38,520 nt of DNA from Acinetobacter kookii (GTDB lineage Bacteria > Pseudomonadota > Gammaproteobacteria > Pseudomonadales > Moraxellaceae), in NCBI RefSeq assembly GCF_900096895.1, contig NZ_FMYO01000016.1, forward strand, positions 1 through 38,520, written 5' to 3'. Both the position numbers and the translations under genes were made by a program. Shown here one piece after another: positions 1-8,081 of the stretch; within the stretch, counting starts at the first letter, position 1; each line of letters begins with the position of its first letter. Under the pieces are notes generated by a model, which was given only the letters and a program-made list of their open reading frames with translations, had not been told where the DNA came from and made no database searches.

Positions 1-50
1 ACACATAACATCCATGTTATGGTGGATAACATGTGGCATCCCTGCCACAT
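1..50. repeat. Cluster of short overlapping inverted repeats
   Basis: Three perfect 8-bp inverted repeats are packed into the first 50 bases. CATAACAT (4-11) pairs with ATGTTATG (14-21). CATGTTAT (13-20) pairs with ATAACATG (26-33). ATGTGGCA (31-38) pairs with TGCCACAT (43-50). The first two exclude each other because they share bases. No T-tract follows on the plus strand. The element is cut by the window edge. I see no gene from here to 264. Confidence 0.5.
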
Positions 51-264
51 TCGTCAATCCAAAGTTTACTTAAATTAAATTATGGGACAGCAGAGAGATA
101 AAGCTGTCTTTTTGGAAATGGCATATTAGAAATAGTATTTTAGCAGTAGCATCGTTCTAGAAATTGGTGAAGGAGCTCTTGCTTGTAGGGTAGTGCTTAT
201 CATCTCCGGCTTTAGTTTCTCTTTCCCCGGATGAGAAGGTCAGGGAGGGGGAGAAATGCAGCTT

Positions 265-1167
265 TTAAGGGCTCACTTCCTCATTCTTCTGCAAGAATTT
301 CGGTTTCCACTCACTGACAATCACTCCTAAAACCACCAAAGCTCCACCCAGGAGGGACAGTAGGGGCAAACGCTCACCCGCGATACGGCCAATTAAAGCA
401 GCCCAAACCGGCTCACCTGAATAGATAATGGCAGCCTGCGCAGGGTCGACTGCACGCTGTGCCCAGTTCATCACCAGTTGAATGGCGGCACTGGCTAAAC
501 CTAAGCCAGCTAAAATGATCACGAGCGGCCAGGAAAAGACCGGATTCCAGTTTTCATCCGCTAGGGGCATCATACAAAAGGCAAAAATCGAGGCAAAGCC
601 GAGCTGAATGACGGTGACACGCCGCACATTGACTTTACCGGCAAACAATCCGATCAGAATAATTTCCATAGCAATCGCGATTGAACCGAGAATGGTAATG
701 ATCTGGCCAAAGTTCAGCTGGATTGCACCAAAACCATTGCCGGTTAAAAAGACCAGACCTAAAAAGGCCAGCGCTGCTCCACACCAGGTCATGAATTGCG
801 GTGTTTTACGGAACAATAGCCATAAAAGAATCGGCACCAGAGGTACATACAGCGCAGTTAAAAAAGCCGATTCACTGCTGCTGATGCTTTGCAGCCCAAT
901 GGTTTGCGTGCCGTAACCCAAGGCAATTACCAGACCAATCAAGGCTCCTGCGGCAATTTCTTTCAGCCGGATTCCAGCTAAATCTTTCCAGGAAAACAGG
1001 CCGACAAACAGCATGGCAGCAGCAAAACGACAGCCGACAAAAAACATCGGACTGGCAAAGTTTAAGCCGTATTGCACGGTAATAAACGAACCGCCCCAAA
1101 TCAGGGTAATGAAAATTAAGGCAAGTTGCGGCGCTTTGGCTTTCAGGCCAGAAGGAAAATAGGGCAT
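265..1167 (-). CDS. EamA/DMT-family inner-membrane transporter
   Basis: Drug/metabolite transporter (DMT) superfamily permease of 300 aa, a normal length for ten-helix EamA proteins. The protein is strongly hydrophobic throughout. It shows two EamA-type halves, about residues 15-140 and 150-290. The first begins with an IWGGSF motif after helix 1. The segment SSSESAFLTALYVPLVPILL is typical of the end of the first repeat, and YSGEPVWAALIG of the second. Substrates of this family cannot be read from sequence; amino-acid or metabolite export is usual. The gene follows hisA on the same strand but is separated from it by the hisA terminator, so it is probably transcribed on its own. The fold is sure, the substrate unknown. 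Confidence 0.85.
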   Translation of the reverse strand: MPYFPSGLKAKAPQLALIFITLIWGGSFITVQYGLNFASPMFFVGCRFAAAMLFVGLFSWKDLAGIRLKEIAAGALIGLVIALGYGTQTIGLQSISSSESAFLTALYVPLVPILLWLLFRKTPQFMTWCGAALAFLGLVFLTGNGFGAIQLNFGQIITILGSIAIAMEIILIGLFAGKVNVRRVTVIQLGFASIFAFCMMPLADENWNPVFSWPLVIILAGLGLASAAIQLVMNWAQRAVDPAQAAIIYSGEPVWAALIGRIAGERLPLLSLLGGALVVLGVIVSEWKPKFLQKNEEVSP

Positions 1168-1203
1168 GGTAGCACAGAAGTGATTTTAAAATATCAGGAA
1201 TAA

Positions 1204-1226
1204 AAAAGAGGTCCGAAGACCTCTTG
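1204..1226 (-). terminator. Rho-independent terminator after hisA
   Basis: AAGAGGTC (1206-1213) and GACCTCTT (1218-1225) form a perfect 8-bp stem around a CGAA loop (TTCG on the minus strand). A run of T follows on the minus strand. It lies just past the hisA stop codon and separates hisA from the EamA transporter. Confidence 0.85.
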
Positions 1227-1242
1227 GAGATACATCACGGAA

Positions 1243-1974
1243 TTAAAGTGATTGTTCATCTAACAATAATTGCGCTTCACGAAGATTCAGCGTGCCTTCA
1301 TAAATGGCACGACCGGTAATGGCACCTAAAATGCCCGGCTGGCCTTTTAAGTTGCGCACATCATCCAAGTTGGTCACGCCACCAGATGCAATCACAGGCA
1401 GGCCTGAATACGTCGCCAAATTGACGGTTTGTTCGATGTTTACACCCTGCATCATGCCGTCACGCGCGATGTCGGTATAGACAATGCTTGATACGCCAGC
1501 ATCGGCAAAACGTTTAGCCAAATCTGTTGCTTTGACATCAGTCACGTTTGCCCAGCCATCAGTTGCCACCATGCCGTTCATGGCATCAATACCGACAATG
1601 ATGTGACCGGCAAATTTTTTGCAGGCTTCTTCAACAAATTCAGGATTTTGAACTGCTTTGGTGCCAATAATCACAAAAGACACACCGGCATCCAAATAAT
1701 GCTCAATGGTTTCCAGCGAACGGATACCACCGCCAATTTGAATAGGCAGTTCTGGTTGCGCTTTGGCAATTGCTTCCACCACAGGTTTGTGAATCGGTGT
1801 ACCTGCGAAAGCGCCGTTTAAATCCACCAGATGCAAGCGACGTGCGCCTTCATTGACCCAATGCTGTGCAGTTGCAACCGGATCGTCAGAGAATACGGTA
1901 TCGTCTTCCATACGGCCTTGTTTTAAACGGACACATTTGCCATCTTTCAGGTCAATTGCAGGGATGATCAGCAT
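1243..1974 (-). CDS. hisA: HisA, ProFAR isomerase (histidine biosynthesis)
   Basis: 1-(5-phosphoribosyl)-5-[(5-phosphoribosylamino)methylideneamino]imidazole-4-carboxamide isomerase, the Amadori-type isomerisation step of histidine synthesis. At 243 aa it has the normal length for this (beta/alpha)8 barrel. The N-terminus [17 protein letters not shown] carries the first catalytic Asp at residue 8. The segment [12 protein letters not shown] carries the second catalytic Asp. The phosphate-binding glycine motifs IGGGIRS and ASGGV are present. A good ribosome binding site (AAGGAG) lies about 8 bases before the ATG at 1974. It sits downstream of the exonuclease gene. The usual partner hisF is not in the window. 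Confidence 0.97.
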   Translation of the reverse strand: MLIIPAIDLKDGKCVRLKQGRMEDDTVFSDDPVATAQHWVNEGARRLHLVDLNGAFAGTPIHKPVVEAIAKAQPELPIQIGGGIRSLETIEHYLDAGVSFVIIGTKAVQNPEFVEEACKKFAGHIIVGIDAMNGMVATDGWANVTDVKATDLAKRFADAGVSSIVYTDIARDGMMQGVNIEQTVNLATYSGLPVIASGGVTNLDDVRNLKGQPGILGAITGRAIYEGTLNLREAQLLLDEQSL

Positions 1975-2041
1975 GCTTTCGCTCCTTGCCTAATCTTATT
2001 GAATTCATTGTGTTCCATCTTAACAAAGTATTGGCAAATCT

Positions 2042-2728
2042 CTAAGCACCAGTTTCAGCTTTTATTTTGCTGGGGCGAATGCGCAACTTTAATGTGGTAT
2101 TGGGAATATGTTTGGGGAGTAAGCCTAAGCGTAATAATTCTTCAAACACTAAAACCGGGGCATAGGCATCGGCAGCGGCATAGTCAATCTGCTGTGGCGT
2201 CAGCGTTTTGCGTGCCCAGTTCGAGGTGCTGGTTTTTTTACTTTTGGGAAAGTTCACCTGAAATAGAAGCGCCATGGCATTTTTCAGTCCCATCGGATTG
2301 CTAAAGCCAAAGGCAGAAAAGCATTTCGACAGTTCAATCACACTGTTCAGTTCAATGCCTTTTTTACGGAACAGATGGGCATCATTTTTTAAGCCAAAGC
2401 CGACTTTAATCTGGTCACGGCTGGCAAAAATCGGCTTTAAAAATTCCCAAATCTCGTCATTCATTTGGAACAGGTAGGCTTTGTCCAAGGTCGCCAGCTG
2501 AATCAGATGTGGTCCAGTTGCAACTTCGCCCTTTTCAAAGGTGGGTTTGGATTCGCTGTCAAAACCCAGAACAGCACAGTGTTTTAATTCTGCTTCCAAA
2601 GCATGACATTGTTCTAGGCTGTGAATCACCTGAATCTGTTGCATCGGAAGGTTTTTAAATAAAGGGAAGACCTGAATCTGTTCTTTGCTGGGCAGGGTTT
2701 GAAGCAGTGGCTCTTCCATAATCATCAA
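2042..2728 (-). CDS. DEDDy-type 3'-5' exonuclease domain protein
   Basis: Stand-alone 3'-5' exonuclease of the RNase D / DnaQ-like DEDDy superfamily, 228 aa. ExoI is seen as LGFDSESKP (Asp and Glu about residues 56-58). ExoII is VGFGLKNDAHLF. ExoIII is QQIDYAAADAYAP, with the Tyr-x3-Asp spacing of the DEDDy group, so all metal-binding acidic residues are present. There is no HRDC domain, so it is not RNase D itself. It lies inside the his gene group between hisH and hisA, but the hisH terminator separates it from hisH. Its natural substrate (RNA or DNA) cannot be told. The start at 2728 has no strong ribosome binding site; the nearby in-frame ATGs at 2725 and 2719 are alternatives. Confidence 0.85.
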   Translation of the reverse strand: MMIMEEPLLQTLPSKEQIQVFPLFKNLPMQQIQVIHSLEQCHALEAELKHCAVLGFDSESKPTFEKGEVATGPHLIQLATLDKAYLFQMNDEIWEFLKPIFASRDQIKVGFGLKNDAHLFRKKGIELNSVIELSKCFSAFGFSNPMGLKNAMALLFQVNFPKSKKTSTSNWARKTLTPQQIDYAAADAYAPVLVFEELLRLGLLPKHIPNTTLKLRIRPSKIKAETGA

Positions 2729-2778
2729 TAGTTTTCTTGGTTTGTATTCAGCTTAATCGCTTTTCGTATTTTAGGCAA

Positions 2779-2806
2779 AATAAAAGCCCAGTCGAAACTG
2801 GGCTTT
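2779..2806 (-). terminator. Rho-independent terminator after hisH
   Basis: AAAGCCCAGT (2783-2792) and ACTGGGCTTT (2797-2806) form a perfect 10-bp stem. It is followed on the minus strand by a T-rich tail (TTTTATTTT). It ends the hisB-hisH transcript just after the hisH stop codon. Confidence 0.88.
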
Positions 2807-2823
2807 GATGTGCAGCGTGGAAA

Positions 2824-3441
2824 TTAGATATTCCATTCCACAAAGTTTTTCAGTAACTGTAAACCTGCGGTATGGCTCTTTTCCGGATGGAACTGAGTGG
2901 CGAACAGGTTTTCTTGATGCAGTGCCGTGCAGAACTCTAAACCATAGTCACAAGTGGCTGCCACAATGTTCTTGTCTTGCGGTTCAACATAGAAACTATG
3001 CACGAAATAGAAACGCGCATCCTGTTCAATGTCTTTCCACATTGGATGACTTGGGTCTGCCTGATGCACCTGGTTCCAACCCATATGCGGTACTTTTAAG
3101 CCTTCCATATCCGGAAAGCGCTTCACTTCACCTGCAAAAATACCCAGCGCATCGGTACCGCCATTTTCTTCCGAACGCTGCATCAGCGCCTGCATGCCGA
3201 CACAGATCGCCAGCACAGGCTTGTTGAATACGGCATGGCGTACCACTTCATCAATACCGGCTTCATGCATGCCCTGCATACAGTCACGCATTGCACCGAC
3301 CCCCGGAAAGACGATTTTGTCGGCTTGGGCAATCAGTTTGGGATCATTGGTGACATCTACAGTTGCACCGACATGTTCCAGGGCTTTAGCTGCAGAGTGT
3401 AAATTTCCCATACCATAGTCAAGAAGGGCAATACGGGTCAT
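2824..3441 (-). CDS. hisH: HisH, glutamine amidotransferase subunit of IGP synthase
   Basis: Class-I glutamine amidotransferase that supplies ammonia to HisF in imidazole-glycerol-phosphate synthase; 205 aa, standard length. N-terminus [13 protein letters not shown] is typical of HisH. The nucleophile Cys is in [11 protein letters not shown] (about residue 82). The His-Glu pair is in [10 protein letters not shown]. The oxyanion-strand region VFPGVGAM is present. The start codon overlaps the hisB stop codon (TAATG), so translation is likely coupled to hisB. HisF, its obligate partner, must be encoded outside the window. Confidence 0.97.
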   Translation of the reverse strand: MTRIALLDYGMGNLHSAAKALEHVGATVDVTNDPKLIAQADKIVFPGVGAMRDCMQGMHEAGIDEVVRHAVFNKPVLAICVGMQALMQRSEENGGTDALGIFAGEVKRFPDMEGLKVPHMGWNQVHQADPSHPMWKDIEQDARFYFVHSFYVEPQDKNIVAATCDYGLEFCTALHQENLFATQFHPEKSHTAGLQLLKNFVEWNI

Positions 3442-4034
3442 TACAAGGTACCTTTGGTTGAAGCTACTGTATTTTCTGCACGTGGATCGACTTCACATGC
3501 CATACGGAGGGCGCGGGCAAATGCTTTAAACACGCTTTCGATCTGGTGGTGGCTGTTTTTGCCTTTCAGGTTGTCAATGTGTAGCGTCATTAAGGCGTGA
3601 TTCACAAAACCTTGAAAAAATTCAGAGAATAGATCAACATCAAAGCTGCCAATACGTGCGCGAGTGAATGGAATATCCATCCACAAGCCTGGGCGGCCCG
3701 ATAAATCAACCACAACACGGCTTAAAGATTCATCCAGTGGGGCATAGAAGTGACCATAACGACGTAAGCCTTTTTTATCACCCAATGCCTGGGCAAATGC
3801 CTGTCCCAGGGTGATACCACAGTCTTCTACGGTGTGATGGTCATCAATTTCCAGGTCACCATCACAATGAATGTCAATGTCAAATAAGCCGTGTCGCTTG
3901 ATTTGATCAATCATATGATCTAAAAATGGGACACCAGTATTGAGAGTGCCTTGACCTGTACCATCAAGATTCACACGAACTCGGATTTTGGTTTCGTTAG
4001 TGTTTCTTACCACTTCACTGATACGTTGCGTCAT
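3441..4034 (-). CDS. hisB: HisB, imidazoleglycerol-phosphate dehydratase
   Basis: Converts imidazole-glycerol phosphate to imidazole-acetol phosphate in histidine synthesis. It is the monofunctional form with no histidinol-phosphatase domain. I chose the start at 4034, giving 197 aa, because GAGGAA lies about 8 bases upstream; the in-frame ATG at 4058 has no ribosome binding site. Visible motifs: FLDHMIDQ (metal-binding His region), [14 protein letters not shown] (metal-binding His/His/Glu), SGRPGLWMD, and the C-terminal [18 protein letters not shown]. It is the first gene of hisB-hisH and is transcribed divergently from the GNAT gene. Confidence 0.96.
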   Translation of the reverse strand: MTQRISEVVRNTNETKIRVRVNLDGTGQGTLNTGVPFLDHMIDQIKRHGLFDIDIHCDGDLEIDDHHTVEDCGITLGQAFAQALGDKKGLRRYGHFYAPLDESLSRVVVDLSGRPGLWMDIPFTRARIGSFDVDLFSEFFQGFVNHALMTLHIDNLKGKNSHHQIESVFKAFARALRMACEVDPRAENTVASTKGTL

Positions 4035-4130
4035 AGACACGTTCCTCAAAAACGTCAAAAATGATGATGTAAAATGTTTTTTCGCGGTGACGAAGTCCCC
4101 GCATATTAGATTGCTCAGGAGGGTTAATCA

Positions 4131-4508
4131 ATGCCTATTACCGTACACGCTTATACTTCACTAGAAAATGACGAAGTGCGCAGCCAGCTTGAGCGACTGT
4201 ATGACACTAGCCCGGAATTTGGAGATGGGCAGGATGCCATTGAACAACTAGAGCAAAACTTGGCTCAGTATACCCTAGTTTACACAGCAGAATTTAATAC
4301 TAAAGTGATTGGGGCAATTTGGTGTACCGGGCAGGGGGAAAGCCGGACGCTGGAAAATATTGTGGTACACCCGGCTAACCGTGGACGTGGGGTTGCAGAA
4401 CGGCTGGTTAGTGAAGTGTGCCGCATAGAAGAAGAAAAAGGCGTGAAGACATTTGAACCGGGCTGTGGGGCAATTCATCGCTGTCTGGCGCATCTGGAAA
4501 AAATTTAA
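4131..4508 (+). CDS. Small GNAT-fold protein, possibly PanZ-like
   Basis: GNAT-fold protein of 125 aa. The acetyl-CoA pyrophosphate loop is seen as VHPANRGRGVAERLV (about residues 82-96, R-G-x-G pattern). It follows the beta-bulge strand SRTLENIV. The short length and the position of the loop recall the PanZ/PanM family, which binds acetyl-CoA and acts on aspartate decarboxylase PanD; this is a possibility only, as no panD is nearby. A ribosome binding site (AGGAGG, about 4118-4123) precedes the ATG. It is divergent from hisB with about 96 bases between the start codons, and a strong terminator follows. Confidence 0.75.
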   Translation: MPITVHAYTSLENDEVRSQLERLYDTSPEFGDGQDAIEQLEQNLAQYTLVYTAEFNTKVIGAIWCTGQGESRTLENIVVHPANRGRGVAERLVSEVCRIEEEKGVKTFEPGCGAIHRCLAHLEKI

Positions 4509-4523
4509 ACCCGTCCAACACAT

Positions 4524-4551
4524 AAAAAAGCAGCCTTCAGGCTGTTTTTTT
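4524..4551 (+). terminator. Terminator after the GNAT gene
   Basis: CAGCC (4531-4535) and GGCTG (4540-4544) form the G+C core of a hairpin. A run of A before it can pair with the seven T residues after it. Confidence 0.8.
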
Positions 4552-4668
4552 ATAAGTGAAAAATATGGATACGATTAAACAATGATTTGAGTTTTAAATA
4601 AAAAACAGGCAAATAAACGCCAATTTGCCTTAAAAATAAGCACTTGCTTTAAAAAGCCCAAAACCTGC

Positions 4669-4698
4669 TTGACTGCAAAACACTTAAACTGTTTAATA
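4669..4698 (+). promoter_or_regulatory. Promoter of the first tRNA-Phe gene
   Basis: A -35 box TTGACT (4669-4674) stands 18 bases before TTAATA (4693-4698), 17 if the -10 is read as TTTAAT. The same TTGACT and TTAATAC elements with the same spacing precede the second tRNA-Phe copy, which supports the assignment. Confidence 0.6.
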
Positions 4699-4707
4699 CG
4701 CGACATC

Positions 4708-4783
4708 GGCGTGATAGCTCAGTAGGTAGAGCAACGGATTGAAAATCCGTGTGTCCCCAGTTCGATCCTGGGTCTCGCCACCA
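4708..4783 (+). tRNA. tRNA-Phe (GAA), copy 1
   Basis: A 76-base tRNA with encoded CCA. The anticodon GAA (4741-4743) lies in a TTGAAAA loop on an ACGGA/TCCGT stem. The T arm CCCAG-TTCGATC-CTGGG is intact. The acceptor stem has six pairs and one U-U mismatch (4712 with 4775), also present in copy 2. The D loop reads AGTAGGTA here against AGTTGGTA in copy 2. Confidence 0.97.
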
Positions 4784-4809
4784 TATTCAAAATCTGATTT
4801 TAAGATTTC

Positions 4810-4838
4810 AATCCCTGATCCCATCAGGGATTTTTTTT
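4810..4838 (+). terminator. Terminator after tRNA-Phe copy 1
   Basis: AATCCCTGAT (4810-4819) and ATCAGGGATT (4823-4832) form a perfect 10-bp stem with a CCC loop, followed by a T tract to 4838. Confidence 0.92.
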
Positions 4839-4880
4839 GGGTAAAAAATACCCGATCAAATAAAAATGTCATGAATTATA

Positions 4881-4910
4881 TTGACTATTGATAACAGATA
4901 CGGCTTAATA
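4881..4910 (+). promoter_or_regulatory. Promoter of the second tRNA-Phe gene
   Basis: TTGACT (4881-4886) and TTAATA (4905-4910) with an 18-base spacer match the arrangement in front of copy 1. The sequence between the -10 and the tRNA is also nearly the same in both copies. Confidence 0.6.
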
Positions 4911-4919
4911 CACGGCATC

Positions 4920-4995
4920 GGCGTGATAGCTCAGTTGGTAGAGCAACGGATTGAAAATCCGTGTGTCCCCAGTTCGATCCTGGGTCTCGCCACCA
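4920..4995 (+). tRNA. tRNA-Phe (GAA), copy 2
   Basis: A 76-base tRNA with encoded CCA; anticodon GAA at 4953-4955. It is identical to copy 1 except for one D-loop base. The two genes start 212 bases apart and each has its own promoter and terminator, so this is a duplicated transcription unit and not one tandem transcript. Confidence 0.97.
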
Positions 4996-5004
4996 TATTT
5001 AAAA

Positions 5005-5035
5005 AATCCTCAAACACTGTTTGGGGATTTTTTTT
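5005..5035 (+). terminator. Terminator after tRNA-Phe copy 2
   Basis: AATCCTCAAA (5005-5014) pairs with TTTGGGGATT (5020-5029), ten pairs including one T-G wobble, followed by a T tract. Confidence 0.88.
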
Positions 5036-5266
5036 GCCTGTCTGTTGGATATGGGGCTTATCCCTGCATGCAAGATGCGATAAAAGGGCGGATATAAGCG
5101 AATCTCATTAATGGATTGAGCGGTTTTGGAAAGACCGTCTATCCGAGTCCAAGTGAGCAAAAACGGAATTTCATGTAGGCTATAACCTATACAGATGCAG
5201 TGAAAAGCATTTTCCTTGCATAGCGTGAAGCTGCATTGCCTTGAAATTACGTGAGGAGTCAAGCTT

Positions 5267-5746
5267 ATGAATCTTCTAAAAATCTCTGCTTTACCGTTGC
5301 TACTCGCCTGTACGGGGAACATGCTGGTCCATGCGGACGACACGGTGACCTTGCCGACACTGCAAGTATTGGCCGAGCCAGAACTACGTACAGAAACAGG
5401 GTTTGTACCGTATCAGAATGATGAAAAAAACCTTCGTGCTTTACAGCATCAAGTTATTCGTAATTCACGTGAAGCACAAAACTTTATGCTTGACAGCCAT
5501 GTGGTTGCCAATCTGGAAATTCAGCCCTTACAATCACAGCCAGACCTGAATTCTTTACCTCCTATACTGCAACAGCATGTGGTGAATATCGCTCAGGGTT
5601 TACAGTCGAGTGATCCGACACAAGGCTTGTATATTATGTTACAGCCCTTTGGTATAGACCGTAACAACAGTATGCAGCACATCGACCGTGGTACGCATAT
5701 ACAGCTCGACCTGAAAAATGTCAGCATGGGTACGATTGAACATTAG
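5267..5746 (+). CDS. Secreted protein of unknown function, paralog A
   Basis: I do not recognise a named family. The 159-aa product begins with a probable Sec signal peptide (about residues 1-24, ending near VHADD). The mature part contains LPPILQQHVVNIAQGLQS, then SDPTQGLYIMLQPFGIDR. Almost the same block occurs in the gene at 8082-8555, so the two are paralogs about 2.8 kb apart. GAGGAG lies about 8 bases before the ATG. No cysteines are conserved between the pair and no transmembrane segment follows the signal peptide, so a periplasmic or secreted location is likely. Function unknown. Confidence 0.75.
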   Translation: MNLLKISALPLLLACTGNMLVHADDTVTLPTLQVLAEPELRTETGFVPYQNDEKNLRALQHQVIRNSREAQNFMLDSHVVANLEIQPLQSQPDLNSLPPILQQHVVNIAQGLQSSDPTQGLYIMLQPFGIDRNNSMQHIDRGTHIQLDLKNVSMGTIEH

Positions 5747-5868
5747 ATAATCCTCCTGCATCCGGGGTGATGACACCTAAAATGCAATAATTTTTCTTGT
5801 TTTACATCTCCATAGCTTGAGGTTTTTGTTCTTATAGAATCAAAGTAATAACAACTGGAGACTATGCA

Positions 5869-6318
5869 ATGAAAAGAATCGCTCTCCCTGTATTCGCTTT
5901 TTTATCGGTTTTACTTACAGCTTGTGGTGGTAGCGGAAGCGGAGATTACTTTAACTCATCCTATGAAAAAACGTTTAGCTTCGGTAACCAGACTTATATT
6001 TGCCGCAGCGAAAAAGCGGCCGATGCCTGTGGCGGTACAAATCAGGACTGTTCAGCATGTGAACTGGAGTCACCTTCTTCAGTAGTCATTACCCAGTTAT
6101 GTGCTCAGCCAGTCACAAATACCCATAAAGTGACAGTCAATGGCTGTGTGGTACAGCTGAGCAATGATACCCAAACCGGACTGTGCACTGCGGAAGGATT
6201 AAGGTTGCTTTCAGGAACCAACCTGACCAGACAGCAGGTCAATGCAGGGGCATTATTTCCCACTGGCAGCGTGAATATTCCTGTCGGAAACCTGATTGAA
6301 ACCATCACCTGTAACTAA
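5869..6318 (+). CDS. Cysteine-rich lipoprotein, function unknown
   Basis: A 149-aa protein with a clear lipoprotein signal peptide: MKRIALPVFAFLSVLLTAC, the lipobox being LTAC with the lipidated Cys at residue 19. A Gly/Ser linker follows. The mature part has eight further cysteines, including a CSAC motif (about residues 62-65), an even number that would fit disulfide bonding in the periplasm. No family was recognised. A ribosome binding site CTGGAG precedes the ATG. The next gene starts directly after the stop codon, which suggests the two are co-transcribed. Confidence 0.8.
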   Translation: MKRIALPVFAFLSVLLTACGGSGSGDYFNSSYEKTFSFGNQTYICRSEKAADACGGTNQDCSACELESPSSVVITQLCAQPVTNTHKVTVNGCVVQLSNDTQTGLCTAEGLRLLSGTNLTRQQVNAGALFPTGSVNIPVGNLIETITCN

Positions 6319-7050
6319 GTGGCGTATTTAAATCGCATGAAATTCCTTGCTGCACTGGTGATTGGCATACTCTGCTTTGGGTTGGGTTATTGGGTTGCCC
6401 AGTCCAATCCTGAAGCGGAACCGACTGTTTCTGAGCGCCATCAGGATATTGCTGTGGAAAATTTTATTTACACCATTCAGCAAAAAACGAAAACTCAGCC
6501 TGAACATCACCCGGCATTGCAGCAAGAGTTAAAAAAACAGAAAAATCAGGTGAATAGCCTGATAGATCAAGTCAGCCCTGAACAGATTGACACGTATCTG
6601 GCGCAGGCCTTTCCAGACTATGATTTATCCGGTGTCCACAACAAGCGCGCGTTTGCCAAGCGTCTGGTCAATGAGTTTGTCGATGCAAAAAATGATCCGC
6701 ATGAAGCCATGAGCGGTCAGGCCAGCGTCACGGCGCAGCAACAATATGTAGCCAATCAGGTGCTGCCGAGACAGATTTATGCCGGACAGCAATTATTTGC
6801 CCATTTTGATACTTTGGGAAAAACACCGAATCATGAACAGGTTTTCGTTCGCTGGAGCAACCAGTCCACAGGTGAAGTACTGTTTTTTATGCCACAGCGT
6901 ATCAGTGCCGGTCGGGAACAGAACTGGGTCGGTTTTAATCCTGCGAAGGGCTGGAAAACAGGGATATATGATGTTAAATATTATCAATTGAATGATCAGC
7001 TGGCGCCGATTGCCCAGACCAGTTTTAGAATTGATCAGGTCATTGATTAA
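6319..7050 (+). CDS. Membrane-anchored protein of unknown function
   Basis: A 243-aa product with one N-terminal transmembrane or uncleaved signal segment (MKFLAALVIGILCFGLGYWV, starting at residue 7). A long polar region follows. The central part (about residues 65-115) is charged and may be helical. The C-terminal part (about 165-243) looks like a beta domain and contains FVRWSNQSTGEVLFF. I annotate the GTG at 6319, which abuts the stop of the lipoprotein gene (TAAGTG) and fits coupled translation; the ATG at 6337 is an equally good start. Neither has a clear ribosome binding site. No family recognised; probably periplasmic and facing away from the cytoplasm. Confidence 0.65.
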   Translation: MAYLNRMKFLAALVIGILCFGLGYWVAQSNPEAEPTVSERHQDIAVENFIYTIQQKTKTQPEHHPALQQELKKQKNQVNSLIDQVSPEQIDTYLAQAFPDYDLSGVHNKRAFAKRLVNEFVDAKNDPHEAMSGQASVTAQQQYVANQVLPRQIYAGQQLFAHFDTLGKTPNHEQVFVRWSNQSTGEVLFFMPQRISAGREQNWVGFNPAKGWKTGIYDVKYYQLNDQLAPIAQTSFRIDQVID

Positions 7051-7078
7051 ACTTATAAAAATATTTGAGCATCGTTAA

Positions 7079-7813
7079 ATGAAAGATCTTTTTTCTGAGG
7101 GTAGTCAGCGTTATAAACAGGCCCGTCCGGCTTATTCCACTCAAATTGTCAAAGAAATTTTAAAACATGTGCCTAAACGGAATTTTGCCTGGGATTGTGG
7201 GGCAGGCTCCGGTCAGTTTACCCAGCTTCTGGCGCCGTATTTCGAGCATGTGGTGGCCACCGATATCAGTGAAGCCCAGTTGCAACAAGCGCCTTATTTT
7301 GAAAATGTCAGCTATCAGCTGCAAGCGGCAGAGCAGACGACGATTCCGGACCAGTCCATTGATTTGGTGACGGTAGCGCAAGCCATACACTGGTTTGACT
7401 TTGACGCATTTTATAAAGAAGTAACACGAGTACTTCAACCTCAAGGGGTGCTGGCCATCATTGGCTATGGTCTCATTCAGGTTCAGGATGCTGCAATCAA
7501 TGCTTTGGTTCAACAGCTGTATGCTGAAACCCTAAAAGATTATTGGGATAGCGAACGGCGTTATATTGATGAGCTGTATCAAACCATTCCATTTCCCTTT
7601 CATGAACAGGCGGTTCCGGAGCTGCGTCTGGAATATCAATGGACAGGACAGCAACTGCTCAGTTATTTAAAGACCTGGTCAGGCCTGAAACATTACCAGG
7701 AACACAACCGAAATGACCCGCTACAGCCGATTTCAGCGGCTTTGCAAACGGCAGCTGAATATTTAGATGTAACATTTCCTGTACTTCTGCGCGTCGGAAT
7801 ACGAGAAAAATAA
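7079..7813 (+). CDS. Class I SAM-dependent methyltransferase
   Basis: A 244-aa methyltransferase of the Rossmann-fold type 11 group. Motif I is FAWDCGAGSGQFTQLL (about residues 37-52), motif II ends in VVATDIS, and motif IV is IDLVTVAQAIHWFDFDAF. The start FSEGSQRYKQARPAYS is typical of this small-molecule methyltransferase group. It lies 28 bases after the membrane-anchored protein. The substrate cannot be read from the sequence. It is not a close paralog of the TehB-type methyltransferase at 10127. Confidence 0.85.
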   Translation: MKDLFSEGSQRYKQARPAYSTQIVKEILKHVPKRNFAWDCGAGSGQFTQLLAPYFEHVVATDISEAQLQQAPYFENVSYQLQAAEQTTIPDQSIDLVTVAQAIHWFDFDAFYKEVTRVLQPQGVLAIIGYGLIQVQDAAINALVQQLYAETLKDYWDSERRYIDELYQTIPFPFHEQAVPELRLEYQWTGQQLLSYLKTWSGLKHYQEHNRNDPLQPISAALQTAAEYLDVTFPVLLRVGIREK

Positions 7814-8081
7814 AGATTATGACGGAATTTTATGTCAGCCGAGCAATAAGTCAGGAGAAGATAAAAATCTGATTTATAGCAACATGATCCAGCATAGAAC
7901 TTTCTTATCGAAGCAATTCTCATGTTTTTTAAGCGGTGAAATGAGCAGTTTTTTTAACGAAAGTTAGAATGTTCGGCCAGACCACTGGTCTGTGGCAACT
8001 TGCTGAAAGGCGCATACGCTATACAATTATAGGTGTCGACGGTTGTTTGTTTACTTCAATTCATTGTTGAGTAGAACTGCC

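Noticed and set aside
4881..5111. 76-codon open frame over tRNA-Phe copy 2
   Set aside because: It reads through the tRNA gene and its terminator; the tRNA explains the sequence.
7978..7992. CAGACC-ACT-GGTCTG palindrome before the second secreted protein gene
   Set aside because: Six-base arms are common by chance and there is no further support for an operator.
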